Below are positions 35,208 to 46,034 of a stretch of DNA of 64,000 nt, in pieces. Source of the stretch: Maricaulis sp034659015 (GTDB taxonomy: Bacteria > Pseudomonadota > Alphaproteobacteria > Caulobacterales > Maricaulaceae); contig JAYEGL010000017.1 in the NCBI GenBank assembly GCA_034659015.1, forward strand, positions 248,001 through 312,000. The letters run 5' to 3'. Both the position numbers and the translations under genes were made by a program. Within the stretch, counting starts at the first letter, position 1. Each line of letters starts with the position of its first letter. The notes under the pieces are model-generated. The model did not search any database. It saw nothing but the letters and a program-made list of their open reading frames with translations, and had not been told where the DNA came from.

Positions 35208-36215
35208 ATGACCGGGACAGCCCAGCTCACCGAACTCACCGCCGATGCCGAGGCGGCCGGCGAACGCCTCGATCGCTGGCTGGCCGGCGCCATCGAGACG
35301 CTGTCGCGCTCACGGCTCAAGGCGCTGATCGAACAGGGCCAGCTGCGGGTGGACGGCGCCGTCCTTACCGACCCGTCCGCCAAGGTCGCCGCGGGCGCCG
35401 TCTATGCACTCGACATTCCCGCCCCGCGCACGGCCGATCCGACGCCGGAAAAGATGGATCTCGACGTGCTGTTCGAGGACGACGACCTGATCGTGCTGGT
35501 GAAACCGGCCGGGCTCGCCGTGCATCCCGCCGCCGGAAACTGGACGGGCACGCTGGTGCACGGCCTGCTGCATCACTGTGCCGGATCGCTGTCGGGTATC
35601 GGCGGCGTGGAGCGCCCGGGCATCGTGCACCGGCTGGACAAGGACACGTCCGGCGTCATGGTCGTCGCCAAGTCCGACGCCGCCCATCAGGGGCTCGCCG
35701 CCCAGTTCGCCGCGCACACGGTGGAGCGCGCCTATATCGCCTTCACCCGCAACGCGCCCTCGCCGAAGACCGGCCGCATCGAGACGCAGATCGCCCGCTC
35801 GCCCCACGACCGCAAGAAATTCGTCGTGCCGCGCGATCCCCACAGCGAGGCGGGCAAGCACGCCATCACGAATTACGCGACCCTGGCCCGCTACGGCCAG
35901 GCGCCCGGCGCGGCGGTCGGCACCGGGCTGGCGGCCAAGGTGGAGTGCCGTCTGGAGACGGGGCGCACGCACCAGATCCGGGTGCATATGGGCCATATCG
36001 GCTGCCCGCTGCTGGGCGATCCGGTCTACGGGCACAAGCGCGGCAATCTGCTCGCCACGTCGGACAATGGCCGCGAGCTGAAGGATTTCCGCCGCCAGGC
36101 CCTGCACGCCGCGATCCTGGGCTTCGAACACCCGGTCACGGGCGAGGCATTACGCTTCGAGACGGAACTGCCCAAGGACATGCAACGGCTGGAGAAATTC
36201 CTCGAGCATTTGTGA
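35208..36215 (+). CDS. rluD: RluA/RluD family rRNA pseudouridine synthase
   Basis: A 335-residue pseudouridine synthase of the RluA family, most like RluD, which modifies the helix 69 loop of 23S rRNA. It has an N-terminal S4-like domain (AGERLDRWLAGAIETLSRSR, LIEQGQLRVDG), the catalytic-Asp motif HRLDKDTSGVMVVAK, and ETGRTHQIRVHMGHIGCPLLG. The ATG at 35208 is preferred over 35145. In Caulobacter relatives rluD is often followed by rpoH; here a different gene follows. Confidence 0.88.
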   Translation: MTGTAQLTELTADAEAAGERLDRWLAGAIETLSRSRLKALIEQGQLRVDGAVLTDPSAKVAAGAVYALDIPAPRTADPTPEKMDLDVLFEDDDLIVLVKPAGLAVHPAAGNWTGTLVHGLLHHCAGSLSGIGGVERPGIVHRLDKDTSGVMVVAKSDAAHQGLAAQFAAHTVERAYIAFTRNAPSPKTGRIETQIARSPHDRKKFVVPRDPHSEAGKHAITNYATLARYGQAPGAAVGTGLAAKVECRLETGRTHQIRVHMGHIGCPLLGDPVYGHKRGNLLATSDNGRELKDFRRQALHAAILGFEHPVTGEALRFETELPKDMQRLEKFLEHL

Positions 36216-36261
36216 GTCGCCTCGATTGCCGCTCGCGGGGATTGCGACTAGCGTTCCGCCC

Positions 36262-37401
36262 ATGAGCGTTCAGGAAACCAATGTCGTCGGCCGCAGCGCG
36301 CCGTTGCTCAAGGCCTATGCAGCCGAGATCGCCGTGGGCGATTTCGCGCCGGATTTCGACGGGCTCGACGCCGCCGGCCGCAAGGTCCGCCTGTTCGAGG
36401 ATGCCTTCGCCGGCCGCCCGGCCATCCTCGTCTTCGCCGACCGGCTGGACCGCGACGACGTTCGCGCCGCCCTCACCGCCTGGGCCGGGGCCGAACCCGC
36501 CATCGAGGCGCTGGGTGGCCACCTCTTCATCGTCACATCCCACACCGAAGCGCGCGCCATGAAGGCCTTTGCCCGCGAGACCGGGCTGCAGGCGCCGATC
36601 CTGGGCGACTGCAATGGCGCCCTCTTCGCCCGCTACGGCCTGGTGCGCGGCGCCGATCTGCAGGCGCCTGTCACGAGCCGCGTTTTCGTCATCACTGCCA
36701 ATGGACAGGTTCATTCCATCATGACCGAACCGACCGACACCGTCGCCGCCGGCACTGCCGCCCTGAAGGATCTTGCCGCGGAGGCCGACGCCAAGGCGGA
36801 GGCGGGCTGGATCCCCGGCCATGCCCCGATCCTCGTCGTGCCCAACGTGCTGGATCCCGCCGATTGCCGCGCCCTCATCGAACACTACGAGACCTCGGAC
36901 AATTTCCGCATCGCCAAGCCGGGACCGGGCGAACCGCCGGCCGACTACAAATTCGCCGTGTCCGACTACAACCGGCAGGACCGGATCGATCATGTCATCC
37001 AGGACCAGGCCCTGCTGGCCCGGCTGGACAAGCGCATCCAGGAACGCGTCGTACCGCAGGTGATGAAGGCCTTCGCCTTCCAGGTCACCCGGCGCGAGAC
37101 GCTGCACATCGCACGCTATTCCGGCGCCCGCGAAGGCATCGAGATCGGCCATCGCGACAATCAGCATCCGGCGACGCTCTACCGGCGCTTTGCGCTCTCG
37201 ATCGCACTGAACGACGATTACGAGGGCGGCGAGCTGGTCTTCCGCGAATATGCCGGCAAGGGCTATCGCGGCGATGTCGGCACGGCTTTCGTCTTCTCCT
37301 CCAGCCTGTTGCACGAGATCGAGGAAACCACGAAGGGCGTGCGCTACAATCTGATCAGCCACTTCTTCAACGAAGCCTCGCTGCAACAGCAACAGCGCTG
37401 A
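36262..37401 (+). CDS. Fusion of thioredoxin-fold domain and Fe(II)/2-oxoglutarate oxygenase
   Basis: A 379-residue two-domain protein. Residues about 20-165 have an AhpC/TSA-like (peroxiredoxin) fold pattern (GDFAPDFDGLDAAGRKVRLF, GDCNGALFARYG), but the site of the peroxidatic cysteine reads VFADRLDRDD, without Cys, so peroxidase activity is unlikely. Residues about 185-375 form a prolyl-4-hydroxylase-like oxygenase with ligands H297 and D299 (GHRDN), H351 (LLHEI) and R361 for 2-oxoglutarate. Such oxygenases hydroxylate peptides or small molecules. It sits 46 nt after rluD and 14 nt before an M24 peptidase. Confidence 0.85.
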   Translation: MSVQETNVVGRSAPLLKAYAAEIAVGDFAPDFDGLDAAGRKVRLFEDAFAGRPAILVFADRLDRDDVRAALTAWAGAEPAIEALGGHLFIVTSHTEARAMKAFARETGLQAPILGDCNGALFARYGLVRGADLQAPVTSRVFVITANGQVHSIMTEPTDTVAAGTAALKDLAAEADAKAEAGWIPGHAPILVVPNVLDPADCRALIEHYETSDNFRIAKPGPGEPPADYKFAVSDYNRQDRIDHVIQDQALLARLDKRIQERVVPQVMKAFAFQVTRRETLHIARYSGAREGIEIGHRDNQHPATLYRRFALSIALNDDYEGGELVFREYAGKGYRGDVGTAFVFSSSLLHEIEETTKGVRYNLISHFFNEASLQQQQR

Positions 37402-37415
37402 ACGGGAGGATCGCG

Positions 37416-38627
37416 ATGACCGAAACGCTCGCCACGCGCGGTGTCGGCGGTTCCGACGCGGCCACAGAACTGGAACGCCTCACCGGCATGCTGGGCCATT
37501 GCCGGCCCATCCCCGAGGCGACCTTCCGCAAACGGCTGGACGGGCTGCGCGAGCGCATGGCCGGCGCCGGAATCGATGCGGTCTGGCTGAATGCCGGCTC
37601 CAACCTGACCTATTATACCGGCCTGCGCTGGCCGGCGAGCGAGCGCCTGGTCGGCGCGCTGGTGTCCGCCGATGGCGGGCTGGACTATGTCGGCCCGGCC
37701 TTCGAGACCGGAACGCTGAAAGGCTTCATGCGGCTCGAGGCGCCGCTAACGGTCTGGGAAGAGCATGAAGACCCTTATGCCAGGGTCGCCGCGCTGGCGC
37801 GGGGAAAGAGCGCCGTCCTCGGCATCTCCCCTGACACGCCGCTGGTGACAGCCCATGCGCTGGGCGCGGCCTGGCCCGGCGCGACCGGCGATGCGACGCA
37901 CGCCGTCCTATCCGCCCGCATGATCAAGGATGCCGACGAGATCGCCCTCATGCAGGCGACCAAGACCGCCACGCTGGCCGTCCACGAAGCCACCGCCCGC
38001 ATGCTGCGCCCCGGCATCTCGACGCGCGAGGTGACCGAATTCATCCACACTGCCCACAAGGCGATCGGCGCGCCGGGCGGATCGACCTTCTGCATCGTCC
38101 TGTTCGGAGCGGACACTGCCTTCCCGCACGGGGTGGCCGATCCCAAGACGCTGGAGGCGGGCGACATGGTGCTGATCGACACGGGCTGCGCCATTCACGG
38201 CTACCAGTCCGACATCACCCGCTCCTACGTCTTCGGTACGCCAATACAGCATCAACGCGACATCTGGGACGCGGAAAAGGCTTGCCAGATCGCCGCCTTC
38301 GAGGCCGCGAAGATCGGGGCGACATGCGCCTCGGTCGATGCCGCCGCCCGCGCCGAGGCCGAGCGCCGCGGCCTGGGGCCGGGCTACACGCTGCCGGGCA
38401 TCCCGCACCGCACCGGCCACGGGATCGGGCTGGATATCCACGAGGATCCCTACCTGGTCGGCGGCGACGAGACGCCGCTGGCCGCCGGCATGTGTTTTTC
38501 CAACGAGCCGATGATCGTCGTACCGGGCGAATTCGGCATCCGGCTGGAAGACCATTTCTACATGACGGATGACGGGCCGCACTGGTTCACCGAACCGGCT
38601 AAATCGATCGACGATCCCTTCGGCTAG
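37416..38627 (+). CDS. M24 family metallopeptidase (Xaa-Pro aminopeptidase-like)
   Basis: A 403-residue peptidase of family M24, which removes N-terminal residues before proline or acts on proline dipeptides. The N-terminal creatinase-like domain has LNAGSNLTYYTGLRWPAS. The catalytic pita-bread domain has the dinuclear metal ligands in VLIDTGCAIHGYQSDITRSY, HRTGHGIGLDIHEDP and FSNEPMI plus RLEDHF. Start ATG follows GGGAGG with ideal spacing. The coupling with the upstream oxygenase fusion could hint at proline-related peptide processing; that is inference. Confidence 0.88.
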   Translation: MTETLATRGVGGSDAATELERLTGMLGHCRPIPEATFRKRLDGLRERMAGAGIDAVWLNAGSNLTYYTGLRWPASERLVGALVSADGGLDYVGPAFETGTLKGFMRLEAPLTVWEEHEDPYARVAALARGKSAVLGISPDTPLVTAHALGAAWPGATGDATHAVLSARMIKDADEIALMQATKTATLAVHEATARMLRPGISTREVTEFIHTAHKAIGAPGGSTFCIVLFGADTAFPHGVADPKTLEAGDMVLIDTGCAIHGYQSDITRSYVFGTPIQHQRDIWDAEKACQIAAFEAAKIGATCASVDAAARAEAERRGLGPGYTLPGIPHRTGHGIGLDIHEDPYLVGGDETPLAAGMCFSNEPMIVVPGEFGIRLEDHFYMTDDGPHWFTEPAKSIDDPFG

Positions 38628-38654
38628 GGCATTCTCGCACCGTAAAACTGCATG

Positions 38655-38835
38655 TGGTTGTCATCCCGGCCGGATGGCCCGCGAAGGCGGGTCGCAGGGC
38701 CGGGACCCATAAACACAGTTGTGGGCCGGAAACTGGCGCGGTGCCGGTGCTGCGAATAACTGGAACAACACCGGGCGTATGGGTCCCGGACTTTCGCCCC
38801 GCCTTCGCGGGGCATCCATCCGGGATGACAAGGGT
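38655..38835. repeat. Inverted REP-like pair
   Basis: Between convergent genes, TTGTCATCCCGGCCGGATGG near 38659 is mirrored by CCATCCGGGATGACAA near 38816-38831, with inner matches GGACCCATAAAC and its neighbour TGGGTCCCGGAC. It is an inverted pair of one element with a spacer of about 60 bp. It contains no gene and resembles the GTCATCCC families at 25.9 and 40.1 kb. Confidence 0.75.
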
Positions 38836-38865
38836 TGAGGTAAAAGGGGGGTAGCATGATCCCCC

Positions 38866-39207
38866 TCAATTCCCCGAACTGGTCGCCTTCAGGCCCACAA
38901 TGCCGATCAGGATCAGCGCCAGGAAAACGATCCGCGCCAGCGTCGCCGGTTCCTTGAACACCAGAATGCCGACCGTCGCCACGCCGAGCGCGCCGATCCC
39001 CGTCCACACCGCATAGGCCGTTCCGGCGGGCAGCTGCTTCATCGCCAGGAAGAGCAGCGTCATCGAACCGATCAGCGCCAGCACCACCCCGCCCTGCTGC
39101 CAGAGCGGCGCTTCGCGGCCGACATATTTGAAGCCAATCGCCCAGACCATTTCCAGCACGCCGCCAAGCACGAGCAGCGTCCACGGTCCCAGCAGCGCCG
39201 GCATCAC
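38866..39207 (-). CDS. sugE: SMR family exporter, SugE/Gdx type
   Basis: A 113-residue small multidrug resistance-type protein with four membrane helices. The active Glu lies in VLEMVWAIGFKY, and the third helix MKQLPAGTAYAVWTGIGALG has the pattern of the SugE/Gdx subgroup, which exports guanidinium ions. No guanidine riboswitch is visible upstream. The gene overlaps the end of folP by 4 nt and is downstream of it. Confidence 0.88.
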   Translation of the reverse strand: MMPALLGPWTLLVLGGVLEMVWAIGFKYVGREAPLWQQGGVVLALIGSMTLLFLAMKQLPAGTAYAVWTGIGALGVATVGILVFKEPATLARIVFLALILIGIVGLKATSSGN

Positions 39208-40034
39208 GACCGACCCTTGCGGATCGCCGCCTGCACCTTGAGCGCCTGCACGGTCATGCGCACATCGTGGACGCGCACCATGGCCGCGCCCGCCTGGGCG
39301 GCGCGCAGGGCCGCGGCCAGCGATCCGCCCAGGCGCTCCATTTCGGCCGCGCCCTCGTCGATCGCGGAGATGAAGCGCTTGCGCGAGGCGCCGAACAGCA
39401 CCGGATAGCCCAGCCGGATCACCTGATCGAGATCGTGCATGAGCGCCAGATTGTGATCCAGCGACTTGCCGAAACCGATGCCCGGATCGAGCCAGATACT
39501 GTCCGCGGTCACGCCGGCGCCCATGGCGATGTCCGCGCGCTCGGTGAGGAAGTCGCAGACCTCGGAGACGACGTTCACGTATTGCGGATTCGTCTGCATG
39601 TCCTGCGGCGTGCCGGACATGTGCATCAGGATCACCGGCACGCCCAGCTCGGCCGCCGTCTCCACCGCGCCGTCATGGCGCAGCGCCATGACGTCGTTCC
39701 AGATGTCCGCCCCAGCCTCGACCGCCGCACGCGCCACCACCGGCTTGACCGTATCGACGGAAATCCGCGCCGCCGTCCGCTCGCGCAGCGCCTTGATGAC
39801 CGGGATCACCCGGCGCAATTCCTCATCCTCGGGCACCGGTTCGGCGCCCGGCCGGGTGGATTCGCCGCCGATATCGATCACGTCGGCCCCGTTGCCCAGC
39901 ATTTCCAGAGCCCGCGCGACGGCCGCTTGCTGGTCGATCCACTTACCGCCATCGGAAAAACTGTCCGGCGTGACATTGAGCACGCCCATGACGAAGGGGA
40001 TGTCGGAATTTCTGCGCGCACGGAATTTGGCCAT
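39204..40034 (-). CDS. folP: Dihydropteroate synthase
   Basis: A 276-residue dihydropteroate synthase, the target of sulfonamides, which joins pterin pyrophosphate to p-aminobenzoate in folate synthesis. Visible motifs are MGVLNVTPDSFSDGGKW, DVIDIGGESTRPGAEP, a substrate Asp/Asn segment ISVDTVKPVV, IWLDPGIGFGKS and GASRKRF. Length is normal. Together with folE at 28.3 kb it marks two separate folate genes. A 4-nt overlap (ATGA) couples it to the SMR gene. Confidence 0.94.
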   Translation of the reverse strand: MAKFRARRNSDIPFVMGVLNVTPDSFSDGGKWIDQQAAVARALEMLGNGADVIDIGGESTRPGAEPVPEDEELRRVIPVIKALRERTAARISVDTVKPVVARAAVEAGADIWNDVMALRHDGAVETAAELGVPVILMHMSGTPQDMQTNPQYVNVVSEVCDFLTERADIAMGAGVTADSIWLDPGIGFGKSLDHNLALMHDLDQVIRLGYPVLFGASRKRFISAIDEGAAEMERLGGSLAAALRAAQAGAAMVRVHDVRMTVQALKVQAAIRKGRS

Positions 40035-40932
40035 GGCCGCTTGCTAGTCCGCAGCGACGGGGAAGGCAAGCGAGGTTGGCCTGCCTTATCCACGTTGCGG
40101 GCAATGTCTTGTCAGAACCCCAACCCGCCGTCATCCCCCGGCCAGCCTGCGCAAAGCGCAGGCGGGTGGTCCGGGGGGCCCCGGCTATCCAGTCGACACA
40201 TTCACACGGCCGGACCTGGCGGGTTGGGGGAACGTGTAGCTACGGTACATGTCCCCGGAAAAGTCTGTCCCCGGAAAAGTCTTGTTTTAAGGTCTGAATT
40301 TTACTCGTCCCAGGATGCTTACCGCTGGAACATGTCCCGCTGGCCGTGGCCACTCGCGGACGGGCTAGCCGGGGTCCCCCGGACCGCTGCTGCGCAGCGA
40401 CCGTGGGATGACGGTGTTTGGGTTGGGGAGGGAAAAATTCCGCCAACTTATCCCCACCCCGCCAATCGCGCGCATAATTCCCCCACGGTCCGCCCCCGCC
40501 GGTGCACAGGCGTGACGGACCGGGTGGCGCCGAGGCGGGCACGATCGGCCGGCTTCTTAATCCGCTTCACCGGGTTGCAGACGATCCCTCGGGACCTCTC
40601 GAATACCCCTTATTCCAGACCTTCCCGGCGGATCGTCTGCAATGCCCGATACCTCCGGCGCCCGATGGCGCGCGGAGATGCCGACGTGTCCGGCCGCCAA
40701 TAAACGCAGCATCTTTCCCGGAAGCGCGGCAGCGCTATCCGGGACCAACGGGAAACACCGTGCCGGAAATTGCGCCCGGTTGGTCCCGGCTCTACGCCCT
40801 CCCGGTCCTGAGCCGGGATCAGGGCCGGGCTCCGGCCGGGAAAAATGCTGAGTGTCGGGTCGGAAGCAGGAGAGCGCACGAAAAAGCCCCGGACCATCGG
40901 TCCGGGGCTTTCCGTTTCGTCTGCTGCGAGCC
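40035..40932. repeat. Nearly 900-bp intergenic region of REP families and small tandem repeats
   Basis: No convincing gene. The stretch 40118-40140 (CCCAACCCGCCGTCATCCCC) is mirrored at about 40408-40430. A tandem pair of 16-bp units, TGTCCCCGGAAAAGTC, lies at 40250-40281. A 13-bp inverted pair TTGCAGACGATCC lies at 40575-40587 and 40630-40642. The TTTCCCGGAAGCGC family and its CCGGGAAAAATG mate lie at about 40710-40855, as at 26.1 kb. The ftsH terminator ends the region. Confidence 0.75.
40883..40911 (-). terminator. ftsH intrinsic terminator
   Basis: On the minus strand an 11-bp stem (AAAGCCCCGGA with TCCGGGGCTTT) is followed by TTTTT, about 21 nt after the ftsH stop. This is a classical terminator and marks the end of the Tol-Pal/tilS/ftsH transcript. 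Confidence 0.88.
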
Positions 40933-42852
<1,920 letters not shown>

Positions 42853-42982
42853 GCGTCAGATCCGTTCAAGTTTCGGCCGTACACGACCGATATGTGGGCA
42901 TTGCGGCGGCATCTTGCCAGTCGGGGCCGCAGTGCGAAAGCGTCGCAGACCGGCAAAATGCGGCAATCGGGCCGGGTTCGCA

Positions 42983-44314
42983 TCATTTTGTATCACTCGG
43001 GGCCGCCGGGGCGGCCGCTCCCAGCCGGCTGCAAAATCTGTGCGCCTGCAGCGCCTCGATCTGCACGGAACCGGTTTCGCCCGCGCCCGCAGGCCGGCCA
43101 AGCCCTGCGATCGCACTCACCCGGCCATCGGCACGCACCGCCAGCAGCGAAGGCCGTGCAAAGCCGGGAACCGCATCGAGTATAGCGCGATCATCGAGGC
43201 CATCATATGACAATCCCAGCGCGCCGGCCGTGCCGCCGGGCAAAAGGCCGGATACGGCGAAGCGCCCGTCCCAGACGCCGTCCGCGGCGAGGCCCCCGCC
43301 CGTCATTGCCCGGTCCACGCGTCCCAGCACCGCGCCGGGGTCGCGAACCAGCCAGGTCCGGCCGCGCCAGCTCGCCGTCATCACACCGGCTGCCGTCGCC
43401 CGCCGGCCCGCCAGCACCGCCTGTTCCAGGCGCGCCAGACCGGCCCGGCCCGGCAGGCGCGCCTCGCCGGACACTGCAAGGACGGCAGCCTCCATCAGGA
43501 CGCGCCGGATGCCCGGAGCCGCATCGCGGAGCGGCGCCGGCTCCACGCGCAGTCCGCCCCAGCCCGTGTGCGACACGGCATGCCGCGCGAGCCACCCCGC
43601 AGCCCGGGTCTCGGCCTCGCGCAGCGCCGCGACATCCCCGGCCAGTCCGGCCAGGCGTTCGGGCGGGAAGCCCGCGCGCTCCAGCGCCGACAGCCGACGC
43701 CGGACGCGGACCCGCGTGTAGCGGGCGTCCGCGTTCGAGGGGTCGTCCTTCCATTCCAGGCCCTGTGCCGCCAGCCAGTCGCGAAGCGCCTGCCGGCGCG
43801 TCGTCAGCAAGGGCCTGAGCAGGACGGTATTCCGGCCCTCCGGCCAGACCGGCGAGGCCGAGACCGGGCGCATGCCGCCCGCCCCGCGCCAGCCGCCGCC
43901 GGCGGCCAGGCGCATCCAGACCGTTTCGGCCTGATCGTCCAGGGTGTGAGCCAGAAGCAGCCCGGTCACGGACCGGCGGTCACAAGCGTTCGCAAGAAGC
44001 CGGTGACGGGCCTGACGGGCCGCCTCCTGCAGGCCGGTCGCGGGTTTCTCGCCGGTCCAGGCCAGCCGGACCGGCTCATGCCCGAGCGCCCGGGCCTCGT
44101 CGCGGACGAAACGGGTTTCCGCCTCGCTTTCCGGACGCAGGCCGTGATCGACCGTCAGCACGTCCAGCCGGCGCCCGGACCGGCGGGCCCAGGCACTGGC
44201 CAGATGCAGAAGGGCAATCGAATCGCTGCCGCCGGAACAGGCAATCGCCAGCGCGCCCGGCGGGGCGTTCCGGTCAAGCCAGTGCGCGACGCGTGCGGAG
44301 AGATCCGCCGTCAC
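42983..44314 (-). CDS. tilS: tRNA(Ile)-lysidine synthase
   Basis: A 443-residue TilS, which converts C34 of the minor tRNA-Ile to lysidine so that it reads AUA. The N-type ATP PP-loop is CSGGSDSIALLHLA, followed by DVLTVDHGLRPES and LLLAHTLDDQAETVWMRLA. The C-terminal domain ends after VQIEALQAHRFCSRLG. The gene lies 3 nt after cpoB and 130 nt before ftsH, an order seen in many alphaproteobacteria. Confidence 0.92.
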   Translation of the reverse strand: MTADLSARVAHWLDRNAPPGALAIACSGGSDSIALLHLASAWARRSGRRLDVLTVDHGLRPESEAETRFVRDEARALGHEPVRLAWTGEKPATGLQEAARQARHRLLANACDRRSVTGLLLAHTLDDQAETVWMRLAAGGGWRGAGGMRPVSASPVWPEGRNTVLLRPLLTTRRQALRDWLAAQGLEWKDDPSNADARYTRVRVRRRLSALERAGFPPERLAGLAGDVAALREAETRAAGWLARHAVSHTGWGGLRVEPAPLRDAAPGIRRVLMEAAVLAVSGEARLPGRAGLARLEQAVLAGRRATAAGVMTASWRGRTWLVRDPGAVLGRVDRAMTGGGLAADGVWDGRFAVSGLLPGGTAGALGLSYDGLDDRAILDAVPGFARPSLLAVRADGRVSAIAGLGRPAGAGETGSVQIEALQAHRFCSRLGAAAPAAPSDTK

Positions 44315-44317
44315 GCC

Positions 44318-45250
44318 CTACTGGCAGCCGGCGCGCACGGCTTCGCGCGCCGCGCGGGCCCGGGACGCGGCAGAGGCGTTGGGGAACTGGCTTTCGAACC
44401 GGTCGAGCGTGCCGCAGGCATCGTCCTGGCGGCCCATGCCGTTGAGCGAAGCGGCCAGACGCACCAGCGCGTCGGGCGCTTTTTCGCCCTGCGGGCTGGT
44501 GCGCAGCGAGGCGATATAGGCATCCGCCGCATCGGCGAAGTCGGACCGCACGAAGAAGGTCTCGCCCAGCCAGTACCAGGCCTCGCCGGTCCGCGGATGA
44601 TCGGGGTGGGTATTCACGAATTGCTCGAAATCGGCCTGTGCGCCGCCGAAATCGCCGTCGAGCAGCTTGTCGCGGGCATTGCCGTAGAGCGTTTCCGGAT
44701 CGACGGACGGCGTTTCGCGCCCGGCCGGGCTCCCGGCGGCGCTGCCACTGCCGGCGGCACCGGACGGCGCACCGAGCACGCCGGTGGCCTCGGCGCGCGC
44801 CTCGCCATAGGGATCGTCCGGATCGACGACGGCAATGCCGGCCTCTCCGTCCTCGAGCCCTTCATTCATCCAGGCGACGGTTTCGTCGTCGAGATCGCCG
44901 CCCGCCTCATTGCCGGCCGCCGCATCCATGCCGCTGCCGTCGGGGGCCATTGCGCCGCCGCGGTCCAGCCGGGCCTGCAAGTCCTCGACCTGCTGGCGCA
45001 ATTGCCGGTTCTCGAAGGCCAGCCGCTCGGTCTCGCCGGTCAGTTCGCGCAGCTGGTATTCCATCTCGTCGACACGGCGCATCAGCGTCTCGGCGACGGG
45101 ATCGCCGGCCAGGGCGCTGTCCTCGACCTGGCCGAGACGAGCCTCGACGGCATCGAGACGCTGGGCCAGCTCGCGCCGGGACTGGGCGTCGACAGGCGCC
45201 ACGACGATCAGCGCGGCGGTAAGGGCGGTCAGGCATACAGTCTTGATCAT
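44318..45250 (-). CDS. cpoB: Cell division coordinator CpoB (YbgF)
   Basis: A 310-residue periplasmic protein that links Tol-Pal constriction with peptidoglycan synthesis. The signal peptide is MIKTVCLTALTAALIVVAPV. A coiled coil (about residues 25-100: LAQRLDAVEARLGQVED, YQLRELTGETERLAFENRQL) is followed by an acidic Gly/Ala/Ser linker and TPR repeats (YGNARDKLLDGDFGGAQADF, PRTGEAWYWLGETFFVRSDF). The ATG at 45250 begins the signal peptide; the longer frame start at 45319 is not supported. Confidence 0.92.
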   Translation of the reverse strand: MIKTVCLTALTAALIVVAPVDAQSRRELAQRLDAVEARLGQVEDSALAGDPVAETLMRRVDEMEYQLRELTGETERLAFENRQLRQQVEDLQARLDRGGAMAPDGSGMDAAAGNEAGGDLDDETVAWMNEGLEDGEAGIAVVDPDDPYGEARAEATGVLGAPSGAAGSGSAAGSPAGRETPSVDPETLYGNARDKLLDGDFGGAQADFEQFVNTHPDHPRTGEAWYWLGETFFVRSDFADAADAYIASLRTSPQGEKAPDALVRLAASLNGMGRQDDACGTLDRFESQFPNASAASRARAAREAVRAGCQ

Positions 45251-45322
45251 GAGACGAACCTTGTTTGACGAGCGCGGCGAAAATACGGCGTTTCCTGGCA
45301 GGCTTTCAGCCCCCGACATGCA

Positions 45323-45353
45323 GACGCCCGCGGCAGCAAGCGCCGCGGGCGTC
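45323..45353 (-). terminator. GC-rich hairpin between pal and cpoB
   Basis: A 12-bp stem (GACGCCCGCGGC with GCCGCGGGCGTC) with a 7-nt loop lies between the pal stop and the cpoB start. There is no T run on the minus strand, so it may attenuate expression of cpoB or stabilise the mRNA rather than terminate fully. Confidence 0.5.
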
Positions 45354-45379
45354 CCGTTTCAAGAAGGCGGCAGCCTCAC

Positions 45380-45901
45380 CTAGTTGGTGTAGCTGGAGCC
45401 CACGATCGTCGTCGTCGCATTCCGGTTGATCGCCCAGCAACGCTCGCTCGACTGCATGCAGGTCGGGCGCTCCTTGCCGTAGGACGTGGTGGAAATGCGC
45501 GACGGATCGACGCCCTGGCTGATCAGATAGGACTGGGCCGCATTGGCGCGGCGGGCGCCCAGCGCCAGATTGTACTCGCGCGTGCCGCGTTCGTCGCAAT
45601 TGCCGGCGACGAGGATGCGCGCATCCGGATAGCTGGCCAGCCAGGCCGCCTGGCGGCGCAGCGTCTCGCGGGCCTCGGCGTTCAGATCGTGACGGTCCAG
45701 GCCGAAAAAGACGCGGTCGCCGGCGGTCTGAACGAAATGTTCGGTCGTCCCCGGCGTCGGACCCGCGGTCTCGCCGCCATTCTGATCCGGCGTGGTTTCG
45801 CGCGGCGGCTCGATCGGAGTCGTGTCTTCCTGAGGCGGCGTCGACGCGCACGCGGTCGCGAAAGCTCCCAGCGCGGCAATAGCAAACAGTTTGATTTTCA
45901 T
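45380..45901 (-). CDS. pal: Peptidoglycan-associated lipoprotein Pal
   Basis: A 173-residue outer-membrane lipoprotein. The signal peptide ends in the lipobox-like FATAC with Cys near residue 19. A Pro/Thr-rich linker leads to the OmpA-like peptidoglycan-binding domain: DRVFFGLDRHDLNAEARETL and AGNCDERGTREYNLALGARRA, which hold the residues that contact diaminopimelate. The end carries two cysteines (TCMQSSERCWAINRNAT), as often in alphaproteobacterial Pal. It lies downstream of tolB with a 133-nt gap. Confidence 0.94.
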   Translation of the reverse strand: MKIKLFAIAALGAFATACASTPPQEDTTPIEPPRETTPDQNGGETAGPTPGTTEHFVQTAGDRVFFGLDRHDLNAEARETLRRQAAWLASYPDARILVAGNCDERGTREYNLALGARRANAAQSYLISQGVDPSRISTTSYGKERPTCMQSSERCWAINRNATTTIVGSSYTN

Positions 45902-46034
45902 AATGTTACACCCTCATCCAGCCAGCCCCACATAGGCCCTGGCGTACTCTCGTGCACGACACGCGTGACACTCGTTGCACCTACGGCTCCCCCAACTGGC
46001 GCCGCTCTCGGCGGGAACGTTAAGCGGAAACCCT

